Origin: Chrysogorgia sp. JL179-B06
Lineage: Eukaryota; Cnidaria; Anthozoa; Scleralcyonacea; Chrysogorgiidae
Reading direction: 5' to 3'
DNA length: 64,000 nt
Assembly: GCA_035772405.1 (NCBI GenBank)
Contig: JAYKKM010000450.1
Span: 2,320,001-2,384,000, forward strand
The position numbers were made by a program, and so were the translations under genes. Of the stretch, positions 13,157 to 24,466 are shown piece by piece. Below the pieces are notes generated by a model. The model was given only the letters and a program-made list of their open reading frames with translations. It did no database searches and was not told the origin of the DNA. Within the stretch, counting starts at the first letter, position 1. The number at the start of each line of letters is the position of its first letter.

Positions 13157-13476
13157 GATTGGCTGGCCCTCTTGGTAGGGTTGTCCCTAGTAAAATGGAT
13201 GGATTTCACCTCGCGATTACATGGGAATATTCTAGCCCTTCGAGGAGGTCTAGCCCTTCCAGGAAGGCTGACTTGTTTACCGAGTTGACAACATGTATTT
13301 TCCTACGTAACCCGCTGAATCCCATTTTCCCGCACAAGTTTTCAATTTAAAACCTACGTATGAACAAACAGAACAGTTGTGAAATAAAGACCAACTTTGC
13401 GGTCGCGTGTACGGAGTTTTGACTTGCCAGCCCTCCTAGAAGTGCATTTACATGGAAAATTTCCAGCCCTCATCCT
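13157..13476 (-). mobile_element. MITE copy (GGGCTGG family), inverse orientation
   Basis: This region is the near reverse complement of 14865-15215 and 15262-15430. Shared blocks include CCAGCCCTCCTAGAAGTGCA, CAACATGTATTTTCC and AAACCTACGTA. Ends rich in CCAGCCCT/AGGGCTGG suggest short inverted termini. Non-autonomous. Confidence 0.6.
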
Positions 13477-13499
13477 TAATGTTTACGAAATAAACATAA

Positions 13500-14860
13500 T
13501 GATATACATGGATTCTTGGAAATATTAAATTTATTTCTCGTGTTGAACATGAGCCGATATTTCGCCCGTTCGCTTCGCTCATGCACTCGTGAGATATCCT
13601 GTTCAACATTCGAAATAAATTCCATATTTCAGCACACCATGTATTATTCACTATGTATATTTTACTCATTGTGTCTGCTGCGTACACTGACCAACATTTT
13701 GGTCAGGTTCTTGTGTGTAAATTACACGTACTATACGAATTTGAACGAAGACAGTGTCACTGTCAGTGTTTGCAATGACCGACATTTTTGGCCAGGCGCT
13801 ATTGATTTTGTGGCTCATGTGGTTTAAATTTAATAGTTATACTGACAGGTAATTTTGTATATCGAAACTTATGAACCTAGTACGGATATTATATCCTAAA
13901 TAAACACGACTCAATTAACTCAAACATCAACACCTTCGCTAAACTTTCGTAGATATATAACAGTGAAAGAACTACGATTTCAGACATCGTTAGCCTGCAA
14001 CCTATATATATGATTTGAATAAACTTATAATTTCCAAATATGTTTAAAGTGTTTGCCCCCATTCCGCAGTATATCGTGACAACAATTAGCGCGAAACTAT
14101 CTTCTAGTTCAGCACATACTCACAAGGAATGGACACAAGTCACATGAACTAACTTAGCTCACATTTCTCTGTGCAGTGACTCAAATGTCAGCAGACTGCA
14201 CGTCATAGACACATCAAGGTTATTTTCTCGGGATTCAGAAGCTTTACAAGAACAAAAACCCTAACCATAACCCAAATAAAAACTCTATAGTCCTAACCCT
14301 GAAATAAAGGAATACTATTAAAGCCTATTAAGCCTACTTTTAAACTAAATATTTCAATGATGTAATATTGTGTGTCCGCGGTACACGAAGAAGCATGCTC
14401 GCTCCAATCTCGTTCTCAAAATTGTAAATTGACATAATGTATTGTATTGTATGTAAATGTATTGTTCACCTGTGAACAATACATTTATATACAATACAAT
14501 TAAATTTAAACAAGCTTCGGCTGATCCCCGTTTAGATATTATTTCGATAAAACAATAAAAAATGGAAATCCGTTGGGGAAACGTTGGCCGCCTCATATAT
14601 TGTGAGTTCTTTGAAATTTCTAAACAAGGAGCGCTTGAGACAGTAGACTTCCTCCAGACGACATGCATTACTTCCTGTTTTTGAGCATTATCGAAAGCTA
14701 TTGATAGCACAATGTTAAATGACCAGGGAAATTAAGATCTCTTAATTGTGTTCGACAAAATGTTGTACGGTTGCAAGAGCTCTTGGGAAATTTGGAGAGC
14801 ATGCACATCGCCTTAAGCAACTCTTAATCACGCTTTCTTCTTCTAACCCGATTGTAAAGA
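13500..14860. other. Non-coding region with a small foldback, otherwise featureless
   Basis: At 13525-13635 a palindrome pairs AAATTTATTTCTCGTGTTGAAC with a GTTCAACA...AAATAAATT arm. A related palindrome sits at 1245-1335. A short hairpin (TGTATTGTTCACCTGTGAACAATACA) lies at about 14456-14481. No gene with splice-consistent coding structure was found. Confidence 0.4.
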
Positions 14861-14864
14861 GGGC

Positions 14865-15430
14865 TAGCCATCTTGGCAGGCTTGGCGGGCCAGCCATCCT
14901 AGTCTCGCCAACGAGAGCTGGAAATAGTTTCCATGTAAACGCACTCAAGAGGGCTGGCCCTCCTAAGGAGGGCTGGTAAGTCAAAGCTCCGTATACACGC
15001 GATCGCAAAGTTGGTCATTGCCCGTATATTTTAACACAACTCTTTGTTTCACAAGTTCTGTTTGTTCGTACGTAGGTTTTAAATTGAAAACTTGTGCGAG
15101 AAAATGGGATTGTGGGAAAATACATGTTGTCAACCCGGTAAACAAGTCAGCCCTCCTAGAAGGGCTATAGCCCTCCGAAATCCTAGAATATTCCCATGCA
15201 TGTAAACGCCAAGCGAAATCTGCATCCCCTCACTTATATGTATATCATTATATTTATTTCGTAAACATTAAGGATGAGGGCTGGAAATTTTCCATGTAAA
15301 TGCACTTCTAGGAGGGCTGGCAAATCAAAACTCCGTACACGCGACAAAGTTGGTCTTCGCCTGTATATTTTAAGACAACTCTTTATTTCACAACTGTTCT
15401 GTTTGTTCATACGTATAGGTTTTAAATTGA
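14865..15430 (+). mobile_element. Two adjacent copies of the GGGCTGG MITE family
   Basis: A first copy (about 14865-15215) carries GAGGGCTGG-type direct and inverted motifs, TTCTGTTTGTTCGTACGTAG and TACATGTTGTCAACC. A second, shorter copy (15262-15430) starts GATGAGGGCTGGAAATTTTC. Both match the inverse copy at 13157-13476. Confidence 0.6.
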
Positions 15431-15610
15431 AACACTCGAAATTTTCCCTCACCATGCCAAATATTACTTGTAATATACCGCATTATTCACACGGCATTAC
15501 CACTATTATATATACACTCATGCAGAACTCGTGATCTCGGCAACCGCCTCCGTACCGTAGCTCAGTCGTCAGAGCCCCCAAAACCCGACCGAGTACGCTA
15601 CCTATAAACA
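15425..15610 (+). repeat. Degenerate tRNA-derived SINE
   Basis: A tRNA-like box A (CCGTAGCTCAGTCGTCAGAG, about 15555) follows GAACTCGTGATCTCGGCAAC. The body resembles the reverse of the SINE at 16850-17030, including ACACTCGAAATTTTCC and ATTACCACTATTATATAT. Confidence 0.5.
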
Positions 15611-16660
15611 ATTCATTAAAACAAAATATTGTACGTTTGCCACCGCTCCCAAAGACGGTCCCGTTTTCTTAGAATTACCATGCACGGAAGTCGTAGTTCC
15701 GTTTTGAAAGTAAAACTAGCCGAGTGCAGCACATTGTTTTCTATTGGCACACCTTGCTTTGTGTTTTTTTTTCCTATTGACAATGGTAAGATGAAACCAG
15801 CTGACATGACAACACATCAGGCTATATATAGCTGTAGATTAAAACTATACCAATGATTTGAAGCACAGTTCCTTGTAGAGTAATAGCCAGCGTTGATCGT
15901 GTGCATTACTGGAGAAACGGACACATTTGGTAAGTTAGTGATGTTTCATACACTTTTAGTATATGTGGTGTTCACTTTCATTTCTCGCACACTTCTTGTT
16001 TCATCTCTCACTACATAAGATTTGATTCGCGTAAAACTTGGTTATCAACTCCAGGAAAGTTTCCTTAAAGCCGCACGTTGCTGAATTCTTTCGATATCCT
16101 TACTTTGAACTTTTGTTAAATTGACGGGCGTCTTGGGTTTGGGCCCCATGAAGGCTCAACTATAACTTCTATATTATCACTATACCGTACAATGTTAAAC
16201 AATCGTGAATACCTAGACACCTATATATTCCTTCTCCATCGAGTTAACGTTGGCAAATCGGTAAATCAGTTCTTTCTTATCAACTTAAGGTCAATCTCCC
16301 ACCCAGGACATTAATGATTCTTCACCATAAATCGCAGATTCGCAGGAGGCCGGGGGTGGTCCGGGGGAATCAATTATCGGGACCCCCGTAAATTAGTTCT
16401 GACTAAATATGACGATGAAATATATGTCAGTATAATGTCGCTGTTAAGCCGTAATTTTTCATTGTAATCTTCCACTCCATTTTTGGCAGGGGCTCCCTGG
16501 ATCTTTCACTTCATTTTCGGGGGCCTTTATAGTTCTCGACCTAACCCTAGCTAATGAGTGTTACGGCACTGTTCCATACCTGAGCTCCATATATTCCAGG
16601 AATGACCTTATCTGTGTAAAAAGCTTTCAGTCAGATCGTCTGTCGGTGCATTACATATAA
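15610..16660. other. No recognisable gene or repeat
   Basis: Mixed-composition non-coding DNA. Short frames here lack splice-consistent partners or recognisable motifs. Confidence 0.3.
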
Positions 16661-16662
16661 GT

Positions 16663-16754
<92 letters not shown>

Positions 16755-16773
16755 TAATATTTAAGTAATATTT

Positions 16774-16826
<53 letters not shown>
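16663..16826. repeat. (TA)n microsatellites
   Basis: Pure TA runs occupy about 16665-16749 and 16777-16825, separated by AATATTTAATATTTAAG. Confidence 0.95.
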
Positions 16827-16829
16827 AAA

Positions 16830-17180
16830 GGATTTATGGTGAAGGGAAATTTCGAGTGTTGGAATACATACATTTTAAGACCAAACCGGGACCAGTTGCG
16901 AAAAATGCAACTTTAAGGCCTTCCGGCTGGGAATTGAATCCGCGACTCTGCGATGCTAGTGCAGTGCTCTGACCACTGAGCTACGGAAGCCGTTGCCGAG
17001 AGCCTAGTCACGAGTTCTGTATATATGGTGGTGGTAATGCCGGGATAAGATTCTGGGTATATTATAGGTAATATTTGGCATTTCACTCGATCAAACTACA
17101 TGTTGAAAGGATTTATGGTGAAGGAAAATTTCGAGTGTTGGAATACATACATTTTAAGACCAAACCGGGACCAGTTGCAT
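16830..17180 (-). repeat. tRNA-derived SINE, with a second partial copy
   Basis: Read on the minus strand from about 16990, a tRNA-like head has box A (GTAGCTCAGTGGTCAGAGC) and a box-B-like GGATTCAATTCCC. A body follows with GGTCCCGGTTTGGTCTTAAA, ending in ACACTCGAAATTTCCC. A second partial body lies at 17100-17178. Related fragments occur at 4130-4200, 15425-15610 and 34418-35180, so this is a dispersed family. Confidence 0.7.
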
Positions 17181-17185
17181 ATATA

Positions 17186-17233
<48 letters not shown>

Positions 17234-17282
17234 CATATATATATACCGTATATATATATATATATATATATATATGCTATAT
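17180..17282. repeat. (TA)n microsatellite
   Basis: TA-rich runs interrupted by GCATATATATATACCGTATA. Confidence 0.95.
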
Positions 17283-18130
17283 TTACGGTTGAACTGGAAA
17301 AACTGAAACGCACCTTATTAATAATGGTTATCCAGAGAAATTTCTCGACAGCTGTGTTACTGCTTTTCTCGACAAAGTTTTCTCAAAATCACCTAAACCA
17401 CCCACAGTTCCTAAACACACTGTTTATTTCTCTCTACCGTTTACCGGACAACACTTCGTTCAAATCCGAACCCAACTCCGAAAACTTCTCTCATCTGCCT
17501 ATCCTCAAATTGACATTAGATTTATCGCTCGTCCTTCAGTTAGACTTTTTCATTTATTTTCTTTTAAAGATAAAATTCCCTTACGTCTTAGGTCACATGT
17601 TGTATATAATTTTACGTGCGGAAGCTGCGGAGCTTCTTACATCGGAGAAACAATCCGACATCTACATACACGTGTGTCTAACCACATGGGAATCTCACCT
17701 CTTACTGAGAAGAAGTATAGTAACCCTCCTCTTACAAGTATCCTCTCTCATCACCGTGACACTGGTCACCCTGTCTCTTTTACTGATTTTAAGATTATTT
17801 CTAATTGTATACTTTCGAATCAGAACTTCTTTTGCGCGAAACTCTTCTTATTCGCGATCTCAAACCACCTTTAAACGCAAATATTGGCACCGCACCACTT
17901 TTTCTTTTGTAAGCTGATTCCTTCTTTGTCATTGTATACTAGTGTCGTCTCATCCTGTAATATTTATTTTTAGTTTCCTCTTTATTTGTTAATTATTCAT
18001 AATTTATGACAACTTTGTAACTATATATTTAGGCTCCCTGCACTTATGTAATTATTATTCTCTGAAGATGTTGTGTTAACAACGAAACGTTAGAACTTTA
18101 TTAAATATTATGATTTCACTCGTGTTTTAC
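17283..18130 (+). mobile_element. Penelope-like element fragment (GIY-YIG endonuclease region)
   Basis: One frame reads VVYNFTCGSCGASYIGETIR (about 17597-17656), followed by HLHTRVSNHMG and LTSILSHHRDTGHPVSFTDF. This is the Cys-rich linker and GIY-YIG nuclease fold typical of the C-terminus of Penelope-like retroelement proteins. The upstream reverse transcriptase is not recognisable. The 3' part contains GAAGATGTTGTGTTAACAACGAAACG, a tail type common in this class. Long TA tracts flank both sides. It is a dead 5'-truncated copy. Confidence 0.75.
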
Positions 18131-18183
18131 TCAATATAATGGTTTTTGTCAAAATATTATGCTGGGCTTTGATATTTATCCTA

Positions 18184-18347
<164 letters not shown>

Positions 18348-18551
18348 ATACCTTCGAAGTTTCTGTTACCTGCTGCAAACACTATACAAAATATATCGAA
18401 CCTGACTTTCTGCGGATTTGATTTGAGCTCTGTTTGTCCATGTATATTGTCCTATTTTTTCCCAGAATTAACACGTCATGCATTTGCTTTATTTTCTTTA
18501 AGATTCCTTTTAAACCACTTGTTTCAATAAAAAGGCTCGCCTGCAGTACTC

Positions 18552-21500
18552 ATGGCGCTTTCAAGAAATGAAAAACCTTTGTTCGAAGAAGGCACGGAGC
18601 TGCACGACAAGGATGCAAAAATGATAGTAAGGGTGACAAGACTTGAGCGGAAAAATAAAGGTCTTATTATGGGAATCATCGGTGGAGTTGGAGTACTCGT
18701 GGTTATCATAGTGGTGTTGGTTGTAACAATGCAACCAAGTGAATGCGAGAAGAAATTGCCAGAGAAGGAGATGGGTAGGTGTTATGATATCTGTTACCTG
18801 TCTAACCTCAGACTGTGTGAGGGCTGCATTTGCTCATTTCAGCTGTTGTTTACTCATGGTTGGCCTCTCAGCCATTGAAAAAAAGCCGCGACTTTCACTA
18901 TCCCTTCAACTCTCTGACAAAGCCAGTATACGAATTGAGTTACATGAATGTGTATTTGAAACAAATAGTTCAAAACTACAGCTTAGGCCACTCCAAATTC
19001 GACTTTTCCCCGTCGACTCCTTTCAGAGAATTGCACGTGGGCGGCCGGTCGATTACCATTATCCATTATGGTTAATATAAATGAACATATACCCTAAATC
19101 TTGTGTTCCGTCTTTCCTAACCAAATACTATCTATCTATATTCAGTCGTCTATTTAAAACGAAGAAACTGATGCCTAACGATAGTCGAAGACATTGCCGA
19201 ATTTCCGCGGGAATCAATGTGCGTCGTCACACATTATCGACCGTGCTATTTTGTATTTGTACGTTAACTTTCAGTTGATATATAATCGCTTCAATGGTAG
19301 ATCGTTCGGAAACAGTGGATTTTTGTTATTCTTGATTACAGAAGGGTATAAATAATGGAAACAAGAGCACAATAATGGACAAATCATGCGGCCAGTTCCA
19401 GGAGACGCAAGCGGTGGGCGGGAAACTAAAGTATTATTTGGAGTGCAGACCTAAGAAATACAAGGAACAAGTTCTCAGTAGTAGCTGGATTAACTTCCAT
19501 GTATTCTGGAATAAGAATATCGCTTGCTTATCCGCTTTAGTTTCACGTTTTATGGATTGCTGTCAAATTAACAAACCTCTGCACCAAAGTGATTGTGTAT
19601 AAATGTCTGTATATGTTAGATATTTCCATCATATTATTCTATGTGTTGAATATATTATATATACACTGATGTAGTGGAGCTTGGAATAGACAGACGATAC
19701 ATGGACAATCGTCAAACTCAAATCCTCAGAAAAATTATTCTGAGTCCTGGACAGGAATCGAACCTACCATTGAGCTACCGAGACTCAGATTGGAGAGCGA
19801 AGGTTACAATGATGCACTGGTTCGATTGATATATGTACTGCCTATGTGGCAGTCACTATATATATCATATCAGTAATGCGTCTGTCGTCTGTCTGCTCAT
19901 GCAATCTCTCCTGTACATTCACAACAGTATAGTGACTAGTGTATATATTAACACATCCAAGCATTACTGGTAAATAGTGACTGCTACATGCATAGGCAGT
20001 ACATATATCAATTGTAACCTTCGTTCTCCATCTGAGTCGCGCGGTAGCTCAATGGTTAGCGCTATGAACAACCTACAGGAAAACACTATATCCGAATTAA
20101 AGTCAGTTCCACCTGATCTCGGGCCGGTGTGGCGGTCTGAGATTGTCACCGTGCTGAGATTGTATATTCTTTAGTGCGCATGTTCGAAAAGTGGTTGTAA
20201 TCTCAGCACGCGCAAGAAAGGTCTGAGATTGTCACTGTGCTAAGATTGTATCTCGAATTGTATAATCGAATGTTAATGACCAGTTCAAGCAAACCTTTTG
20301 AAGCAAAACGATTGATTCATGATAGTTTCAGATTGTGCAATTTGTAATCTTGGCTCAAGTCGCTCAACCAAAGTTATCTCAAACCTTTTGCCAAATTCCG
20401 ATTGCGCCTTATCGAAAGGAATTAACACTACAGAGCATCTTGGTATTAAGCGAAAATTCCTTCATCAACTACAAATTATCATTGACTGAAATAAAAATAG
20501 CTGATAACTCGACATCATTACTATGCGGACTCTCAACCTGAACAATATAATATCGTGTTCATAACAAAGTTACTTTTATAAACACCACATGCAAATTCAA
20601 AACTGTTTGTAGAACATTGTGAGCATCGAAGTTGAGAACTTGTAGACTTAACAAACATGAATAAACAAGTTTATCTAGTGAGCAAAATTATCCGAGAAAG
20701 CTTTCCTGGATTATATCTACCGACATATTATATCTTCTTCAAAAGCACGATGTATGTAAATGAGCAATCTTAGCACGGGAGATATTTATTACAGGCCCAA
20801 ACGGTCAGTGCGCATGTCCAGGACAATCTCAGCACGGTACAATCTCAGACCGCCACACCTGCCTTGCATGTATGTAAACGCGTTAGACGAACCTTTCACA
20901 GTTTTTAATTCGTATTCAATGCATGAACACTCATGTCTAGCATAACAAGTTTACGTATGACGAATGAAAAATACGCCCGTCTAAAACAGCCGCGTAAAAT
21001 GCAACCAAGTGACTGCACGAATTCTAAGAAATTGCCAGAGAAGAAGGAAAGTGGTAAAGTCAAGTGTGAGAATATTCGCCGTTTCTCAAAAATGAAATAC
21101 GACTCTAAAACAACAATTCTCAGACAAGATGTAATTTGACAAGATCGATGTAATTTGACAAGAGATGTAATTCGCATCTCGAGTTCCCACCAGTCATTAA
21201 CTGGACATAAGAATAAGGCAAAACAAAAGGCAAAACCAAGGAATGAAGTTTTGAAGCCTGCGATATAAGCATAAGCCAAGAACAGAACAAAAGACGAAAC
21301 AAAGAAAAATTCTCGTTGTTTTGTCTTCGCAAGTCCCAGAGGAGAAATCATGCTTTGTTTTCATATTGATCTTGTGTTTACAGTAAATACGTACCTAAAA
21401 TGAACAGGTTTTGCGATTGGCTATATGGAACAAAAGTGGTTAGGTTAGGACATTGGTTTCTTTGTGGTTGATTCTATTGTTTTATTGTTTTAATCAACCA

Positions 21501-24233
21501 ATCACAAAACTTGATAGTATAGGTAGGTGATGACCCTGTGTTTATGCTTATGTCGCAGAAGGAAAACTGAAAATTATTGTTAAAGAAACCAGGTTTCCCT
21601 GCATGGATGGTTTCATGACCCAACTATACATTTTGTTTTAGTTTCGTGGCCCAGCACATCTTAAATTTTCAATTTACATTCATACCGACAACACACGAGT
21701 GCTGGTCCTGAACCCTGCTTTTTTAAAATTCACATTTGAAAATATAAGGGAGCTGTGATTAATTCCACCGGGGAGAGGGGCAGAAGGAAAAGTGCTGGGC
21801 CATGAAACTATAAATCAAAAGCGCCATGAAACCTTTTTGATTAGTATCAAAAGTAATCGAAGAAAACAAATATTTATAACATAGGAATTGATATACGCTA
21901 TGTATAAGTCCAAGAAATATCCATATCACACAGAAATTATGTACATGTATATATAGTTTGGATTTCAGTGGTTCGAGACTAAGAGTTCAGGAATGCGAAA
22001 ACCCGGCTGAAAACAAAGTTGATTGTTTTCCTACGAACTAATCGAACAGTTTTATTTTCTAGTATCAAAGAAAGAACCTGTTAAAATCGGCCTGTTGTTC
22101 GCTTCCAAAGGAGCAAGAAGCGCGAGTGAACGCTCTCTCAAGGAAGCCGCGTTGATGGCCATCAAAGATTTAACGGATTCCCAGAAAGGGATGGACATCA
22201 CAACATTCCAAGAAGACACGGAAAGTTCACCGAAAAAAGCGTTGCGCGCATTCCAAAAACTTTACAACGAAGAACACGTGAAGCTTTTCGTGGGTTTGTC
22301 CAATTCCGAAGCCGTCGAAGTCGCCGCTTGGGCAGAGAAGAACGCAAACGACACTTTGATCTTGACCCCTCATGCTACAACCACGGAGCTCACGAAATAC
22401 AACAATGTGATTCAGTTGACCATGACAAACCAAGCACTGGCCTACGCTCTACGCTCACACCTAACAGAAACCGAAGTCTCCGAACTGATTCCCATCGTCC
22501 GAGATGATCCGCACAGCTTGGAAATCATCGACGAACTGAACACGATCGTGGAATCGCTCGTGAACAAACTGCAAGTGAACGCTCCGATCAAGTATTCGCC
22601 AGAAAACCTGGAGAAGACGGCCGATGCTGTATTGGCACAAGTGAAGACAGCTCTGAAGGCTCGCCCGAACGCATCGATTTTCCTGGTCGGCCAAAACGAA
22701 GTGAAGCTTCTCCTGGAAGCCGCGCAGGGAGACTCGCTGCTTCTTGGGAGGATGTGGTACGCATCCGACGCACTCGCTCTCAACCATGCTATCCTCAACT
22801 CTGCCAAGGCATTGAACACTTCCCAGACCGTCAGCCTCTACAGTTTGGTCTACGCTGGCGACCAATTTGGAAAGTCTAAAAAGCGAGGCCGTACGTTCGC
22901 TAGGCTATCGGAACTGCTCGACGAACAACCGATGCTACAAGCGGCCATGGCTTATGACGCCATCCGAGTTCTGTACGATACGGCCCGAGCCACCAACAGC
23001 GCCGACGCCAATAAAATCAAGAGCGAGCTGAAGAGTAAAGAGCATTGGGGATCAGGACTGTCGGGTCAGATATCTATCGATGCCAGAGGTCAGCGGATAT
23101 CCGGCGAATACATACGCGTCGTGGTGCTTCCAAACATCCCGGATGACAAGATGGTGCAGGTGATGATGGAGGGAAAATGGTACATCGACGGTACCACGCG
23201 AGTTTCTAAGACTGATTTCATGACCAAATATGGTAAAAGGTCGGCAGAAGACGACGGTGGGGTCATGTCACAAGTTCTTTCAATGACCTCGTCGAATACA
23301 TTCGGAATGTCGTCGGGTGCTGTCGTCAACAGGTCGGAACTGTTTGAACTCGAGGGCTACCTGAACAATTCGTGCAGCGATGCTCGAATCAAAGTGGAAA
23401 CCACTGATCCATTCTCGTTTCGCACCATCGTTAAAGATTACACAAAGGCTTCCTTTCCAAACTTACTCGTTCTTCCTGCAGTTTATGGATACCAAATGCA
23501 CATGAGTTGCCAAACTCCGATCGGGGAATTGACCTACGAAGTCGGCTGTTCACCGAGTGAAAGCCCCATGGAGAAAAACGAATGCTTAGGACTGCTGACC
23601 AAACCCAAAGGCAGGCGCAAGTTGCTGCTATCCGGTGCGACAACGGGCGCAATTGCGACGTGTGTGGGTGCATCGGTCGGCTGCGGGGTTTGCGCGGGTG
23701 TTTTAGGGTTCTTCACCTTGGGAATAGGGGCAGCGGCTTGTATCGGACCATGCGCAGTAGGGATCGGAGGTAGCTGTACTGCTGCGACCGCGCTGGGGAT
23801 CAAAGAAGGGTCTGGAACGGTGATATGCACTGAACTTCTTGAGCAAGGACAACTGCCGCTTCAACTCTACCTCAACGACGTGTCGTTTGGCAAGCGCCTG
23901 GCGAGAGAAAACAGTCACGTGTTCCGGGGATATCACGTGCTGGCTAAACCAATCGTGTGGCTGATGCAACGTTCTGAGCTGGCGACGGCCATCGTGAAAA
24001 CCCTCGCATTGCCTTGGGCAGAGGAAATGAGCTATCGCGAAGGAGATGAAACGACGAGCAACAACCTCGGACGCCTGGTAATGAATGTGGGACTACCACT
24101 GTGCACCGCCGTGGGCTACATGGTGCAGACCTGGGAAGCAGTTGTCGCCAGGATACCGTGGGGCGTGACGTCATTCCTGGGATCTTTGATGATTCTTGGA
24201 GTTCCATTTTACCGCTTTAAGAAAACCTGGTGA
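18552..24233 (+). CDS. Single-pass membrane protein with periplasmic-binding-like (ANF-receptor-type) domain and Gly/Cys-rich C-terminal region
   Basis: Two exons, 18552-18774 (donor GTAGGT) and 22063-24233 (acceptor TTTTCTAG), join at phase 1 to give about 797 residues. Residues 1-37 are charged with no signal peptide. Residues 38-60 (LIMGIIGGVGVLVVIIVVLV plus VTM) form one membrane anchor, and a Cys- and Lys-containing linker follows, suggesting type II topology. From about residue 82 (KIGLLF) to 450 the pattern fits a type 1 periplasmic-binding fold as in ANF receptors and branched-chain amino-acid-binding proteins: KLFVGLSNSEAVEVAAWAEK, then TLILTPHATT, then AAMAYDAIRVLYD. Residues about 594-654 are Gly/Ala-rich with six cysteines (CVGASVGCGVCAG... 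ACIGPCAVG...SC), resembling a halocin-C8-like or pore-forming hydrophobic core. A block VICTELLEQGQLPLQLYLND then HVLAKPIVWLMQRSELAT follows, reminiscent of uncharacterised bacterial proteins. The end is hydrophobic. The main exon is visibly richer in G+C than its surroundings. Ligand and function are unknown. Confidence 0.7.
19490..20060. repeat. Inverted copy of the 11.9-12.4 kb repeat and a tRNA-like foldback
   Basis: 19490-19740 matches the reverse of about 11930-12390. From 19780 to 20055 two arms pair: GATATATGTACTGCCTATG... on the left, and CATAGGCAGTACATATATCA then AACCTTCGTTCTC on the right. tRNA-like box-A motifs (GGTAGCTCAATGGTTAG) lie in the arms. It lies in the intron of the membrane-protein gene. 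Confidence 0.55.
20126..20859. mobile_element. Non-autonomous DNA transposon with long terminal inverted repeats
   Basis: The left end GGTGTGGCGGTCTGAGATTG, followed by a CCGTGCTGAGATTGT repeat, is mirrored on the right by ACAATCTCAGCACGG and CAATCTCAGACCGCCACACC. It is about 734 bp. Extra internal GGTCTGAGATTGTCAC repeats lie at 20220. No transposase is present. It lies within the 18774-22063 intron. Confidence 0.75.
20999..21053 (+). pseudogene. Duplicated linker-exon-like segment
   Basis: This segment reads MQPSDCTNSKKLPEKKESG and closely matches the end of exon 1 of the membrane-protein gene (MQPSECEKKLPEKEMG, 18729-18774). It ends at a donor-like GTAAAG in the same phase (1). It could be an alternative exon or a relic of a partial duplication. 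It lacks the transmembrane segment. Confidence 0.45.
21590..22030. mobile_element. Degenerate copy of the 55203-55666 MITE family
   Basis: It shares CATGGATGGTTTCATGACCC, TTTCGTGGCCCAGCACATCT, ACCGGGGAGAGGGGCAGAAG and AATGCGAAAACCCGGCTGAA with 26360-26700 and 55203-55666. It reaches to within about 40 bp of the second exon of the membrane-protein gene, so it may supply part of that exon's acceptor region. Confidence 0.6.
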
Positions 24234-24466
24234 TTCAACAACTTTTTAGTTAGTCAGTTGTGTTCCGATTGTTTGGTTAATTCTCACAGTATTACATGCT
24301 GTTTTTAGTTTTTAGTTTTATATTGTAGTAGTTTCATTAATATTTCTGATCCTTTTATGTTCTATGGGCCTGCAGTAATTGCTGTCACGCTGTTGCGGTT
24401 ACCCTATCATAGTTTGTAGTGTTTGTGACAGTTTTGTCTGTTTGTTAAGGGTGTTCGGACGTATTC

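Noticed and set aside
12967..13350. 127-codon plus-strand frame with a hydrophobic N-terminus
   Set aside because: It starts within the end of a hAT MITE and continues into another MITE copy; chance frame.
22023..22062. Start of the periplasmic-binding-like gene at 22023
   Set aside because: There is no ATG in the relevant stretch, and the acceptor at 22061-22062 joins exon 1 (18552-18774) in phase; the preceding bases belong to a MITE.
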